Positions 27,901 to 36,039 are shown, counted from the stretch's first letter. The stretch: 64,000 nt of DNA from Sphingobacteriales bacterium (GCA_016718845.1 JADKCK010000020.1:1-64000), one strand, 5' to 3'. Translations and numbers: made by a program. Notes: generated by a model from the letters alone, not told the origin.

Positions 27901-29067
27901 GGTGCTGGTGGCTACGGTACTCCATATATGTACGCCCGGTGCTGCCACGTCAATGGTAGCTCCGTAGTTCGAGAAACTGGCTTTGTTATCGTTTTCGTCT
28001 ATGGCGGCTACGCTAATAACGTGGTTGTACGATGCCGGATACATGGGGTCGGATACATTATCGTTGCCTGCTGCCGCTACACAGATGATGCCCAAAGAGT
28101 AGGCTTCGTCGAAAACAGCTTGTTCGGTGGCAGCAGGTGCGCCGCCACCCCACGACATGCTAATTACATCAACCCTATTAGCAATGGCATATTCTACGCC
28201 CTCGAAACCTGCTGCAATAGAGCCGTCGCCAGTTTCGGCGGTTTTAATAGGTACTAAGGTAGCGTTAAAACTAACTGCTGCAATGCCAATGCCATTGTCG
28301 GTAACGGCACACGAGATGCCCGCGCAATGTGTGCCGTGCGAAAAGCTAAAATTATCTGCCCCTATTGGGTTTGGGTCGTTGTCGTTTGATGCAGCGTCCC
28401 AGCCATGTATGTCGTCTATGTAGCCATTGCCGTCGTCGTCTATGTTGTTACCATCTATTTCGCCGGGGTTTGTCCATATATTAGCTGCAAGGTCTTCGTG
28501 GTCGGTGCGCACGGCATCGTCGACCATACCTATTAATACGTTGTTGTTGCCTATTGTAATATCCCATGCTTGCGGGCATTGGGTAAGTGTTACGTTGTAT
28601 TGGTCGGGGTGTATGTCGTTGGGGGTAAGAAAAGTGCGGTGGATAGGTATACGCTCGGAGAACTGTACAAACGATGTAGTTTTTAGTTCGAGCATAAGTT
28701 GGTCGGTAAGGTCGGGTTTGTTGAACTTAATGCGGTAGTAGTTGCCCATTGTTTTTAGGCGCGGAAAAGCAGGCTCTATGCTTGTAATACCATATTTATC
28801 GACCAAAGGCAACAAACGGCTGTTGTGGTTGGTGGCATTGTATAGCACGTTTATATCCAAACCATCGCGCAGTTTTAGGTATAGTTGCCCTTTGCGGTAT
28901 TGGTATTGTGGTTTGGTTGATAAATCGTTGTGCAAATCGCATAATTGTATACTTAGGTTTTGTTGCTCAAAACATACTTCGTAGCAGTTGTTGGGTGTTG
29001 CCGATAAGTTGATACTTAATAAAAGCACAAAAATTAAGAACGATGAAAAAAGTGTTTTACGTGGCAT
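24931..29067 (-). CDS. Multidomain S8 subtilisin-like protease with T9SS type B sorting domain
   Basis: A 1378-residue secreted protein with a signal peptide at residues 1-23. The subtilase domain has the catalytic triad D183 (GMVDDAV), H244 (SHGTHCAGI) and S399 (DGTSMACP), with oxyanion N335 (AAAGNDN), so it looks active. It is followed by a PKD domain (CANTPIQFTDQSGGIAPLTWQWSF is its start region), a choice-of-anchor L-type domain (YLVKHVLLGGGCLAVSN ... FNYVFGSEEYLEFVN), a Calx-beta-like segment, Ig/SprB-type repeats, and a gliding-motility-associated type B C-terminal domain (IPSAFSPNNDNTNDEFRL ... VYNRWGEKIF). It is likely a surface-attached protease exported by T9SS. Confidence 0.92.
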   Translation of the reverse strand: MPRKTLFSSFLIFVLLLSINLSATPNNCYEVCFEQQNLSIQLCDLHNDLSTKPQYQYRKGQLYLKLRDGLDINVLYNATNHNSRLLPLVDKYGITSIEPAFPRLKTMGNYYRIKFNKPDLTDQLMLELKTTSFVQFSERIPIHRTFLTPNDIHPDQYNVTLTQCPQAWDITIGNNNVLIGMVDDAVRTDHEDLAANIWTNPGEIDGNNIDDDGNGYIDDIHGWDAASNDNDPNPIGADNFSFSHGTHCAGISCAVTDNGIGIAAVSFNATLVPIKTAETGDGSIAAGFEGVEYAIANRVDVISMSWGGGAPAATEQAVFDEAYSLGIICVAAAGNDNVSDPMYPASYNHVISVAAIDENDNKASFSNYGATIDVAAPGVHIWSTVATSTNSYEFYDGTSMACPFVSGLCALMRSYDPNISVDRVEQCIKNNADDIDGINPDFSGQLGAGRVNVYQTMLCVPSEPLAVFTTNFVGTACANTPIQFTDQSGGIAPLTWQWSFPGGTPSSATIQNPIVTYPSNGTYTATLIVTNNLGDDTISQTIVIAPPTAVFGNDTTIIAGYPAQPTIYLTGTPPWNIIVSNGAGNTPYNNITENPFVLNTFPQQPTTYTITSIQDDNCNGTPGDNMLVNVIGGEDDPNSPAYLVKHVLLGGGCLAVSNVQYTGDPLALDEFTQSPNLDIGFAGGIVMATGYTTIVNGPNNNGSDTEPPTGMGLPGDNNLDNVSSADTYDAAVLEFDFVPATDNISFNYVFGSEEYLEFVNAGYNDVFAFFISGPGITGLQNIALVPSTTTPVSIDNVNDFSNSAYFVNHGGGFLGYDNNPACQFDGYTVSLAAVKTGLIPCQSYHIKLAIADAGDHILDSAVFLEAGSFNDGSAVNVSSIGATEGSPEIYEGCNIGQFIFTRTSDTDLSQPYNIDVTWSGTATAGVDYETLPAIVTIPANDTLAFVNVTGIGDGLTEGAESVIALLTDIDCGCTFIPLQAALLILDSPGIDAGATAQICPGGSATLTASGGSNYTWSPATGLNTTTGATVIATPASTTWYTVQGVNNIGCLAVDSVLVFIKSAPYLPNISLDTTVCAGETIEIQLTDINQISNYNYAWLPTTGLNNPNIANPLATINSDIVYTLTVTNSQGCTGTQSVTVNFEQIEVPFSVPDTSICVGDTLSIDAGSGFATYLWSDGSTQSNLSITQAGTYSITVTDANNCPATADVVVSTNPTPQPTITGDLSFIMGQSITLQTDAGMSSYLWNNGTTTPNINVNTEGTYTVTVTNSDGCTASASTTVTEILINEVLIPSAFSPNNDNTNDEFRLFIPLPSIIESSELTVYNRWGEKIFTSTNFTEGWDGKYKGFDCEMGTYVYYGNVTLIDGTKKEFKGNVALIR

Positions 29068-29111
29068 TGTTGTAAAGTTTAGGCGGTGATATACTATTTT
29101 GGGTGTAAAGT
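29012..29111. repeat. 5' end of the protease gene, left copy of an imperfect 90-100 bp direct repeat
   Basis: This segment covers the protease signal-peptide codons and upstream region (ATACTTAATAAAAGCAC ... TAAAGTTTAGGCGGTGAT). A diverged copy lies at 31160-31251 in the same orientation. The pair brackets the Rhs/HicBA island. Confidence 0.7.
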
Positions 29112-29363
29112 TACCCTATTTGTTGATGATACCCAAATACATTTTGGCATTTTTTCCAACATTTGTTTATAGTCTGTTGCTAACAATAGTGTTGTTTGTT
29201 GTTACAAAAATAGCTGATTATCAGGCATTTACAAAAACAAAATGATATTAAAGGGGTGATGAAGTGTAGGATTTTTCCGATTGAATGGGTAGAAAAGTTT
29301 ATTTAAATAGGGTGCAAAAGGAGGTGTTTTTTTGATAGCCGATAATGTTGATTAGTTTTCCTT

Positions 29364-29410
29364 CCCTCCTCTCTACATTTGGTAAAGAGGAGGGGTTTGT
29401 GTATCTTTGC
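29364..29410 (+). promoter_or_regulatory. Hairpin-promoter element, copy I
   Basis: A hairpin with arms CCTCCTCT/AGAGGAGG has TTTG (29378-29381) in its loop. After exactly 20 bp this is followed by TATCTTTG (29402-29409), a full Bacteroidota promoter. The element abuts an Rhs core fragment. The rest of 29112-29363 shows nothing recognisable. Confidence 0.65.
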
Positions 29411-29412
29411 AC

Positions 29413-29487
29413 GCCAACAACCCCATAAAATACACCGACCCCGATGGGCAAGATATAAAAAATATAGAGACGGAAAAACCAAAGTAA
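29413..29487 (+). pseudogene. Rhs core C-terminal remnant with short tip I
   Basis: Twenty-four codons begin with ANNPIKYTDPDG, the end of the Rhs repeat-associated core domain, followed by a 12-residue non-homologous tip and a stop. There is no start codon; the fragment begins 3 bp after the hairpin-promoter element. It is an orphan Rhs tip, probably left by recombination with a full rhs gene elsewhere. Confidence 0.7.
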
Positions 29488-29506
29488 AATAACCTAAACA
29501 CATCTT

Positions 29507-29887
29507 ATGACTAATTACGACGAACTAATAAAGTGGGTTGAGCAAGAAGATCTTGAAAAAATAAAAGAACAACTTGCTATTTCCAAACAGCAGTCACCCA
29601 AATTGTTTAGTACTACAATAGACAAATTGAAGGTTATATTTATTAATACCGAAAATATACGGACGTTGGATATTATAGCATTAATGTTTTCTGCCTTTTT
29701 AATTCATTCTTCTGTTCCCTTAATTATTAGCAAATTAGTGAGCGGACGGCACAATCAAGAAGGAGGAACCTTAGTTTATGCTTTATGGTCATTAAAAAAG
29801 CAAAGTTTTAAGGATGACTTAATTGCTCTCAAAAAAGAAGACATTAGTTATGAAATGCAGTTACTGCTGGACGCGATGGGCATATAA
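29507..29887 (+). CDS. Small all-helical protein, putative immunity protein
   Basis: A 126-residue protein without signal or membrane signature (one mildly hydrophobic stretch near LDIIALMFSAFLIHS), with Lys/Glu/Leu-rich helices (ELIKWVEQEDLEKIKEQL). I do not recognise the family. Its place directly after an Rhs core/tip fragment and before another, with only 19 bp spacing, is the usual position of an immunity gene for an Rhs toxin tip. The second half (LVYALWSLKKQSFKDDLIALKKED) has a HEAT-like look. Function inferred from context only. Confidence 0.55.
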   Translation: MTNYDELIKWVEQEDLEKIKEQLAISKQQSPKLFSTTIDKLKVIFINTENIRTLDIIALMFSAFLIHSSVPLIISKLVSGRHNQEGGTLVYALWSLKKQSFKDDLIALKKEDISYEMQLLLDAMGI

Positions 29888-29924
29888 CTAATGCATAGCA
29901 TAGATTAGTCATCTTAAACAAACC

Positions 29925-29970
29925 CCACCTCTCTACATTTGGTAAAGAGGAGGGGTTTGTTTATCTTTGC
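29925..29970 (+). promoter_or_regulatory. Hairpin-promoter element, copy II
   Basis: Here the hairpin arms extend to ACCCCACCTCT/AGAGGAGGGGT. TTTG (29938-29941) in the loop is followed after 20 bp by TATCTTTG (29962-29969). It directly abuts the second Rhs core fragment. Confidence 0.65.
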
Positions 29971-29971
29971 A

Positions 29972-30217
29972 CCCGCCACCGCCAACAGCCTGCGCAACAA
30001 CTACCAATACAATTACAAAGAGTGGAACGACGACCTAGGACTATACCTAAACGACTACGGCTTTAGATACTTTAACCCCCAACTTAACCAATGGCACAGC
30101 ATCGACCCCTTAGCCGAAGACTACTACGCCCTAAGCAGCTACACCTATGTTGCCAACAACCCCATAAAATACACCGACCCCGACGGGCGCTGGATAAGCG
30201 AGTTTGAAGCAGTATAA
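29972..30217 (+). pseudogene. Rhs core domain 3' fragment with short tip II
   Basis: About 80 codons match the C-terminal part of the Rhs repeat-associated core: YKEWNDDLGLYLNDYGFRY, FNPQLNQWHSIDPLAEDYY, and ANNPIKYTDPDG, then a 9-residue tip (RWISEFEAV) and stop. The frame runs upstream through the hairpin element to a TTG at 29939, but the Rhs similarity starts at about 29972, so this is a fragment and not a full gene. The tip is too short to be an active toxin. Confidence 0.75.
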
Positions 30218-30282
30218 CAATACTCTTATCCCAATCACTATCAGTTAAGCAAAAAAAACAAAAAATTTCGTGCTTACTACAA

Positions 30283-30374
30283 ACATTGCACAATACTATA
30301 CATCAGATTAGCGTTATGAGCATCACGGAATCTCTACAAAAATTTTAATCTTGTGCAACCATTGTACAATAACA
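30283..30374. promoter_or_regulatory. Candidate HicB operator region
   Basis: Two related palindromes, ATTGCACAAT (30285-30294) and ATTGTACAAT (30361-30370), each followed by a similar ATACTATACATC/AACATACGTC sequence, lie in the region upstream of hicB. Paired palindromes are what an autoregulating HicB antitoxin would bind. Confidence 0.5.
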
Positions 30375-30407
30375 TACGTCAAAGCAACATTTAGTAAAAA
30401 TAACACC

Positions 30408-30611
30408 ATGAAAATTAAAGTAGTTGTACACAATGCCGAAGAAGGCGGTTTTTGGGCAGAAGTGCCCGCTATTCCGGGTTGTATGACCCAAGGAGACACC
30501 TTTGAAGAACTATTACACAATTTATACGAAGCCATCGAAGGTTGTTTGTCGGTAGACATTGATATGCCAACCGATACCTATAATGCAAAAATAGTAGAAA
30601 TAGCTGTATGA
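30408..30611 (+). CDS. hicB: HicB-family antitoxin
   Basis: The start is placed at the ATG at 30408 (MKIKVVVHNAEEGGFWAEVP); an in-frame codon at 30351 lies upstream in operator sequence. The 67-residue protein has the HicB RNase H-like partial fold: a double-strand opening, then GGFWAEVPAIPGCMTQGDTFEELLHNLYEAIEG-type order, here seen as EVPAIPGCMTQGDT and ELLHNLYEAIEGCL. It neutralises the HicA mRNA interferase and probably represses its own promoter. It lacks a fused helix-turn-helix domain. The overlap with hicA (ATGA) supports coupling. Confidence 0.88.
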   Translation: MKIKVVVHNAEEGGFWAEVPAIPGCMTQGDTFEELLHNLYEAIEGCLSVDIDMPTDTYNAKIVEIAV

Positions 30612-30814
30612 AGCAATTATCGGGTAAACACCTATGCCAATTAGCCGAACAAGAGGGTTGGGAATTGAAGCGCATAAATGGCAGTCATTATATTTATGGA
30701 AAAGAAGGGAAAGTAGAACGACTATCTATTCCTGTACATGGCAACACACCCCTGAAAATAGGCTTGTTAAAATCATTGTTAAAAATAATGGGCATTGATG
30801 AGTCTAGTTTGTAG
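30608..30814 (+). CDS. hicA: HicA-family mRNA interferase toxin
   Basis: A 68-residue protein with the dsRBD-like HicA fold: KHLCQLAEQEGWELKRINGSHYIY, carrying the catalytic GSH at residues 25-27, then the strand SIPVHGNTPLKIGLL and a C-terminal helix. It cleaves mRNA when not bound by HicB. All key residues are present, so it looks functional. The gene order antitoxin then toxin is a common hicBA variant. It sits within the Rhs fragment island, which suggests a horizontally acquired block. Confidence 0.88.
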   Translation: MKQLSGKHLCQLAEQEGWELKRINGSHYIYGKEGKVERLSIPVHGNTPLKIGLLKSLLKIMGIDESSL

Positions 30815-30823
30815 CAATTATAA

Positions 30824-31006
30824 ATACAACAAGCTATCTATATAGAACTGTTGTTTGATTGTATCAATGACTGGAAAGATGAAGACCACAACCTTACCGT
30901 TTATTTTCCAATAGAATTTCAAGAGCAAATTAATAACTGTATCAATGAAGTAATGTCAAAAAGAACAAACGAGTTTTTTGATGGACTTTTAGATAGCGTT
31001 GATTAG
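30824..31006 (+). pseudogene. Orphan C-terminal protein fragment
   Basis: A 60-codon frame without a start codon runs from just after a stop to TAG at 31004-31006, with protein-like text (LLFDCINDWKDEDHNLTVYF, then FFDGLLDSVD). It lies 10 bp after hicA and 14 bp before the third hairpin element. It is probably the remnant of another immunity or effector gene. Family not recognised. Confidence 0.5.
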
Positions 31007-31019
31007 TTTTAAAAACTAT

Positions 31020-31065
31020 CCCTCCTCTCTACATTTGGTAAAGAGGAGGGGTTTGTTTATCTTTA
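31020..31065 (+). promoter_or_regulatory. Hairpin-promoter element, copy III
   Basis: Same hairpin (CCTCCTCT/AGAGGAGG) with TTTG at 31034-31037, followed after 20 bp by TATCTTTA, one base off consensus. No Rhs fragment follows this copy. The sequence to 31463 holds only the diverged protease-5' copy at 31160-31251. Confidence 0.6.
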
Positions 31066-31159
31066 ATAGCATTAGATGATACAAGCGGCGTTTTATAGCT
31101 AGTAGCCATATAAAAATACAAGTGCCTATACAAGCATCAATACCACTAGCTTAGGCAAT

Positions 31160-31251
31160 ATACTTAATAAAAACACAAAAATTAAGGCAAAAAAAAAGTA
31201 TTTTACTGGACACTTTCGTAAAGTTTAGGTGGTGATGTGCTATTTTTAGTG
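31160..31251. repeat. Diverged copy of the protease gene 5' region
   Basis: Resembles 29012-29111 in the same orientation (ATACTTAATAAAAACAC ... TAAAGTTTAGGTGGTGAT) with scattered differences and no intact codon series. It marks the right side of the Rhs/HicBA island. Confidence 0.65.
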
Positions 31252-31463
31252 TATGTTTCGGTTTGTTTAAGTATCAAAAAATGTTTGTGCTCAAAAGTTT
31301 GCAAACAATATCTGCCACATTATAGGCGTTTATGTAGTAAACTGAAAAAAATTTTCTTTTTGTACGCAAAACAACGTATTTTTGTGGGCGATTTGGCGTA
31401 GGCATGTTAAATCAATCTGGCTTTGTTACAATCACTAAAAAAAACCTAAAAACGTAAACATAA

Positions 31464-33647
31464 ATGAAACACACCATACACCTATCGATAGCTGTTTGTG
31501 TATTATTACTTTTTTCTATTCAATCGTTTGCACAAGGCAACACTTGCCTCGATGTTGAACCGTTTTGCACCGACTCGGGGGTTACGTTTCCGGCAGGGGT
31601 TGATGTGCCTGCTGCCAGTGTAGCCGAGCCGGGCAACGATTACAACTGTTTATTCACTACCCCTAATCCGGCGTGGTACTATTTAGAGATAGCCGAACCG
31701 GGTAATATTAACATCTTATTAACCAACTCGAATACCGTAGATGTTGATTTTGCTTTGTGGGGACCCTTCCCAAATGCCAATGCCGCTAACGATGCTTGTG
31801 GCACTTTAAATGCCAGCCAAATAGAGGACTGTAGCTACAGTGCGGATGACACCGAAAACATAGATATTGACAATGCCATAGTTGGCGAAGTGTACATCTT
31901 GTTAATCACTAATTATAGTAATGTCCCCACTAATATTACTGCTGGGCAAACTGGCGGTGCAGGTGCCACCGATTGCGACATTGTATTGTGCGATTTACAA
32001 GCCATCGTCACTGCCAATAACCCCGTATGTAGTGGCAACACCATACAGCTAACAGGCGGGGTTTCGTCGAGTGGCAATACGGTTACTTATGCCTGGACGG
32101 GTCCAAACGGTTATACCTCTACCCTACAAAACCCCACTATACCCAACGCCACCCCTGCCAATAGCGGCGATTATACCTTAGAAGTAACCGTTGACGAATG
32201 CACATCGGAGGCAGCTACCGTAAATGTACCCGTTATTGAATATACCGTAAGTGCATCTAACAGCACCCCCAATTGTGTAGGAGGTATTGTAGCTTTTTCG
32301 GCAATACCTACACCTGCTACCTTAACAGGCGCTACTTACACATGGGCAGGACCCAACGGTTTTACCTCCACCGAACAAACGCCTGCTATTTTCGACCTTA
32401 GTTTGGCTAACTCTGGCACCTATACCGTAAGTGTAACAGCAGGCGGTTGCCCCGTTCAAACAGCCACTACCACCTTAAACGTTACACAACCCAAAGCCGT
32501 AGCCACTGCCAACTCGCCTGTTTGTATTGGCGGAACCCTACAACTAAACGCCAACATGACCCCCGCCGATGCAGGTGCTACCTACACCTGGACAGGTCCC
32601 GACGGCTTTACATCGAACATTGGCAATAGCACCGTAGCCGATTTTAGCCCTAGCAAAGCAGGTTCGTATTTTTTAAATGGCAACAGCAACGGCTGTATTG
32701 CCGAAACAGACACGGTTGTTGTAACTACCTTTTCGATAAGTGCCACTGCCGCACAAGTAGGCTCCACCTGTAGCGAAGCAAGCACCGGGCAAGCCCTTGC
32801 TCAGGCGCCAACTGCTACATCTCCACTTTCGTTTGTGTGGTCGACGGGGGCTACCAATGCCACCGCCACCGATTTGGCAGCAGGCAGTTATACTGTAACT
32901 GTAACCGATGCCAACAACTGTTACACCACTACCACCGTTACAGTCAGCAATTTTCCAGCACCAACAGTAACTATTGGTGGCAAACTAGATTTTTGCGAAG
33001 GACAAACCGCCAACCTAAACGCGGGCAACTTTGTTAACTTTTTGTGGTCGACGGGCGAAACTACCCAAAGCATTACCCCCAGCATAGCCGATACCTACAC
33101 CGTAACCATTACCGATACCAATGGTTGCACCGCTACCAACCAAGCAAACGTAATACAAAACAGCGTGGTAGCACCCAGCATTACAGGTAATTTATTGGTA
33201 CTGCCCAAAAACGGAACCGTATTAGATGCAGGCAGTGGCTACATAGGCTATGCTTGGTCAAATGGTACACTAACCCAAACCAATAGCGTATCCGAAGGCG
33301 GCATTTATAATGTAACCGTTACCGACCCAAACAATTGCATATCTACCAATAGCGTAGAAGTAACCAAACTAAATGTAGCCATACCCAACGCGTTTTCGCC
33401 CAACGGCGATGGAGCAAATGATATATTTAGGCTCAATTTCCCGCCCGAGTATGTAACCGCCTACGAACTAAACATTTTTGACCGCTGGGGACAAAAACTA
33501 TTTACCACCACCAACCTAAACGAGGGCTGGGACGGTACCAACAAAAACATCGACTCGCCAATAGACGTTTATGCCTATTACCTAAAAATTACCTTTAACG
33601 ATGCCATAGAAGAAACCTATCGAGGCAACGTAACACTGATAAGATAA
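31464..33647 (+). CDS. Gliding motility-associated surface protein, T9SS type B sorting domain
   Basis: A 727-residue secreted protein with a signal peptide ending ...SIQSFAQG. The N-terminal CBM-like domain (CLDVEPFCTDSGVTFPAG, then PAWYYLEIAEPGNINI) is typical of Bacteroidota type B-sorted proteins. Several PKD/Ig-like repeats follow (CSGNTIQLTGG, CVGGIVAFSA, CIGGTLQLNA), one SprB repeat (LAAGSYTVTVTDANN), and the type B C-terminal domain (IPNAFSPNGDGANDIFRL ... IFDRWGQKLF ... YRGNVTLIR). It is exported by T9SS and attached at the surface. It shares its C-terminal architecture with the large protease upstream. Exact role unknown. Confidence 0.88.
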   Translation: MKHTIHLSIAVCVLLLFSIQSFAQGNTCLDVEPFCTDSGVTFPAGVDVPAASVAEPGNDYNCLFTTPNPAWYYLEIAEPGNINILLTNSNTVDVDFALWGPFPNANAANDACGTLNASQIEDCSYSADDTENIDIDNAIVGEVYILLITNYSNVPTNITAGQTGGAGATDCDIVLCDLQAIVTANNPVCSGNTIQLTGGVSSSGNTVTYAWTGPNGYTSTLQNPTIPNATPANSGDYTLEVTVDECTSEAATVNVPVIEYTVSASNSTPNCVGGIVAFSAIPTPATLTGATYTWAGPNGFTSTEQTPAIFDLSLANSGTYTVSVTAGGCPVQTATTTLNVTQPKAVATANSPVCIGGTLQLNANMTPADAGATYTWTGPDGFTSNIGNSTVADFSPSKAGSYFLNGNSNGCIAETDTVVVTTFSISATAAQVGSTCSEASTGQALAQAPTATSPLSFVWSTGATNATATDLAAGSYTVTVTDANNCYTTTTVTVSNFPAPTVTIGGKLDFCEGQTANLNAGNFVNFLWSTGETTQSITPSIADTYTVTITDTNGCTATNQANVIQNSVVAPSITGNLLVLPKNGTVLDAGSGYIGYAWSNGTLTQTNSVSEGGIYNVTVTDPNNCISTNSVEVTKLNVAIPNAFSPNGDGANDIFRLNFPPEYVTAYELNIFDRWGQKLFTTTNLNEGWDGTNKNIDSPIDVYAYYLKITFNDAIEETYRGNVTLIR

Positions 33648-34070
33648 AACACCTATTGCTAAATTTTAATAAGCCTCAAAATACAACCCTAATGGTATAT
33701 TTTGAGGCTTATTTGTATTGTGGCAAATCACTACCACAACGGGGTAAAGGTTTTTGGGGGTGATTGCCCCTAATTTGTGTAGTGACACAAGCAAGGCAAA
33801 CTACTTTTATTAAAATTGGATCAAAATTATAAAGTCCTTTTATTTGCCCAATAATCAAGATTGGTTTGGATCTATGACTCATTCAATTCTCTATCAAAGG
33901 GCTTATATTTCACCATCAAGTTATCTTAACAAAGATTGTCAGTGTTATCTCTCAGAAAAAGCCTATCCATGTAAAAATAATGCGCCATCCTATTTACTAA
34001 TCCGTATAATCTGTGCCCTAAATAACGCTAAAATAGCGTAGTGCCTAACACCAATAACTACCTACTTAAC
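33648..34070. other. Gap with terminator and a TTAGGGGCAATCACCCCC motif
   Basis: A hairpin at 33668-33713 follows the surface-protein gene. Near 33735-33775 the complement of ATCACCCCCAAAAACCTTTACC occurs, a short motif also seen at about 49370-49400 and, less exactly, at 18340 and 18506. A 65-codon open frame at 33844 has no protein-like features. Confidence 0.5.
33668..33713 (+). terminator. Terminator after the type B-sorted protein gene
   Basis: Arms AATAAGCCTCAAAAT and ATTTTGAGGCTTATT pair around a 15-nt loop, 21 bp after the stop, followed by a T-containing tract. Confidence 0.7.
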
Positions 34071-35378
34071 ATGCTCAAACACTCCTCCACACTCCTCATT
34101 TTTGCGTCTTTACTACTGCTTTGCGGTTGTCAAAATGGGTGCAATTTTAATTGGGATACCGTATTAGATACCCAAACAGTCCACCGAATTACAGATGGCA
34201 TATCTCTAAAAATTACTTTTGATAAAGTAAAAGAAACGCATTATAACCTAAAATGGCGTATTTTAAAGGGCGATGCCCCGCAAATTAGCAACCAAGGGCA
34301 TACACATTGGCTAACGTTTGATTTAACGGTAGCCAATCGCCCCAACTTAAACGAAGCCCATTTTACACCTTGCAATGCCGACCAAGATTTGGAACAAGCC
34401 ATAAAAGCCTTTGAAGTGCATTTTTCGCCACAAAAACAGCATTTTTATACCGCTTATCGCCAAAAATACCTAAAAACCTATCACCTGCTGCCCGAAGGTG
34501 CTCCTTTTTGCTCGCCTTGGTCGTACAGAAGCAACACCGCACCCAATTGGAAAAACCTACCCGAACCCGACCAAATTGTGCGCTATTTAATAGAAAACGA
34601 AGATACCCTAAAAAATTACCCCGATTGCCAAGCACAATTAGCCACTACACTAAAACAACATAAAAACGTAACAGCTTACGATATGTTGTTAACCGACCGT
34701 TTTCCAGCATCGGACTTTGCCAGCGAAGTGCTTACCGAAGACCGAGTAAGCAATGTGTGCCTAAAATCGGAGGAGTGGAAAACCAAAATGATTAAACGTT
34801 GTTTGAACGATGTGGCAAAAAAAACACAGCTATCGCGCAGCAGCTATATGTTGTTGTACATAGCCGACCCAGCAGCATTGGCACAAACCGATGCGGCTTT
34901 GTTCCCGATTTGGGCAAGCAACATGGAGGCAACAGATTATATTAAACAACGATTGGGCAAATATAATACCCCCTTGCCCAATGCCAAATTAGTTAAACAA
35001 CTAACCGATGCTGCCAACAAAGAGTTGCTAAATCCCAAGTCCGAGTCTCAATATATAAGCGACAAAGCATTTGATATACTGTTTTTAACAAACGACCATT
35101 CGCAATTTGCCGCCGCTATTGCCAAACAATTATCGCCCAAATTTTATGTTGCCAATCAAACAAATGTTGATGTAACTTTTCATTTTTGCTACGATAAATT
35201 TACCGCCGCCGAGCAAAAACAAGTTATCAATGGTTATAAAGCACTGTTACCCAAAGTAACAACCGATTTACAACGACAGTTTGTGTTCTCTTTTTTATCG
35301 CAACACTTGCCTTGCTCAGAAGCAAAAAAACTACGCGACCAATACCCCGATTTGAAAGAGCAAATACTAAATTGCTAA
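34071..35378 (+). CDS. Hypothetical lipoprotein, 435 aa
   Basis: The start is placed at the ATG at 34071, because MLKHSSTLLIFASLLLLCGC is a clear lipoprotein signal (lipobox LLCGC); a GTG ten codons upstream adds no signal. The mature protein has no domain I can name: an N-terminal beta-rich segment and a helical C-terminal two-thirds of repeat-like character (ATTLKQHKNVTAYDMLL, FAAAIAKQLSPKFYV). It is flanked on the right by the R1 repeat array. Function unknown. Confidence 0.7.
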   Translation: MLKHSSTLLIFASLLLLCGCQNGCNFNWDTVLDTQTVHRITDGISLKITFDKVKETHYNLKWRILKGDAPQISNQGHTHWLTFDLTVANRPNLNEAHFTPCNADQDLEQAIKAFEVHFSPQKQHFYTAYRQKYLKTYHLLPEGAPFCSPWSYRSNTAPNWKNLPEPDQIVRYLIENEDTLKNYPDCQAQLATTLKQHKNVTAYDMLLTDRFPASDFASEVLTEDRVSNVCLKSEEWKTKMIKRCLNDVAKKTQLSRSSYMLLYIADPAALAQTDAALFPIWASNMEATDYIKQRLGKYNTPLPNAKLVKQLTDAANKELLNPKSESQYISDKAFDILFLTNDHSQFAAAIAKQLSPKFYVANQTNVDVTFHFCYDKFTAAEQKQVINGYKALLPKVTTDLQRQFVFSFLSQHLPCSEAKKLRDQYPDLKEQILNC

Positions 35379-35418
35379 AACACACTTTGCTAATGTGGTG
35401 ATATTAAGATGTAGCGAT

Positions 35419-35850
35419 GTTACGCGAAATCATAAGCCATCATAAAAATCAGCGTTCTATTTTGACACATAGGAACATAGATAATGGTGTATATGTTTAG
35501 ATCTGGCAAATGTTACGCGAAAATCATAAACCACCATAAAAATCATAAAAAATCAGCGTTCTATTTTGACACATAGGAACATAGATTTTCATAGGGACAT
35601 AGATAACATCTATGTTTAGAGGAGGTAATGTTACGCGAAAATCATAAGCCATCATAAAAATCATAAAAAATCAGCGTTCTATTTTGACACATAGGAACAT
35701 AGATTTTCATAGGGACATAGATAACATCTATGTTTAGAGGAGGTAATGTTACGCGAAAATCATAAGCCATCATAAAAATCATAAAAAATCAGCGTTCTAT
35801 TTTGACACATAGGAACATAGATTTTCATAGGGACATAGATAATGGTGTCT
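35419..35850. repeat. R1 repeat array, about four units
   Basis: Units starting TGTTACGCGAAA at 35419, 35511, 35629 and 35747 (92 then 118 bp) each contain AATCATAAAAATCA, the core AATCAGCGTTCTATTTTGACA and CATAGGAACATAGAT. The array leads directly into an R2 element. Confidence 0.88.
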
Positions 35851-35987
35851 ATCCCCTCAAAAAAACTTTTACTTGTTGTGACTTTTGCCTACCTCCTTGC
35901 GTCTTAATACCCGAGTGAGTGTAGTGATTGAAGTAGCATAGTTTGGAGAAGAACGTACCGAAAGGCTGCGTTCTTCTTTTTTTGGTA
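35851..35987 (+). ncRNA. R2 element, copy A (candidate structured RNA)
   Basis: About 137 nt from ATCCCCTC through a highly conserved core (GTTGTGACTTTTGCCTACC, TACCCGAGTGAGTGTAG) to a terminal hairpin AGAAGAACG/CGTTCTTCT capped by an inner CC-GAAA-GG loop, followed by seven T. Four more copies lie at 42.3-43.7 kb. The plus strand is proposed because the T-tract follows the hairpin on that strand. A minus-strand open frame across it (to 36043) is not supported. Confidence 0.55.
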
Positions 35988-36039
35988 GTAATTAACGCAG
36001 ACATAGTTTTGAACTTTGCCTGCGTTATAAATATGTATT

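Noticed and set aside
33844..34041. 65-codon open frame upstream of the lipoprotein gene
   Set aside because: No ribosome-binding context, no recognisable motif and composition unlike the neighbouring genes.
35851..35987. R2 as a fragment of the 16S rRNA 3' end (TTGTTGTGACTT and CCTCCTT resemble it)
   Set aside because: The similarity covers only about 15 bases, and the rest of R2 does not follow rRNA order.
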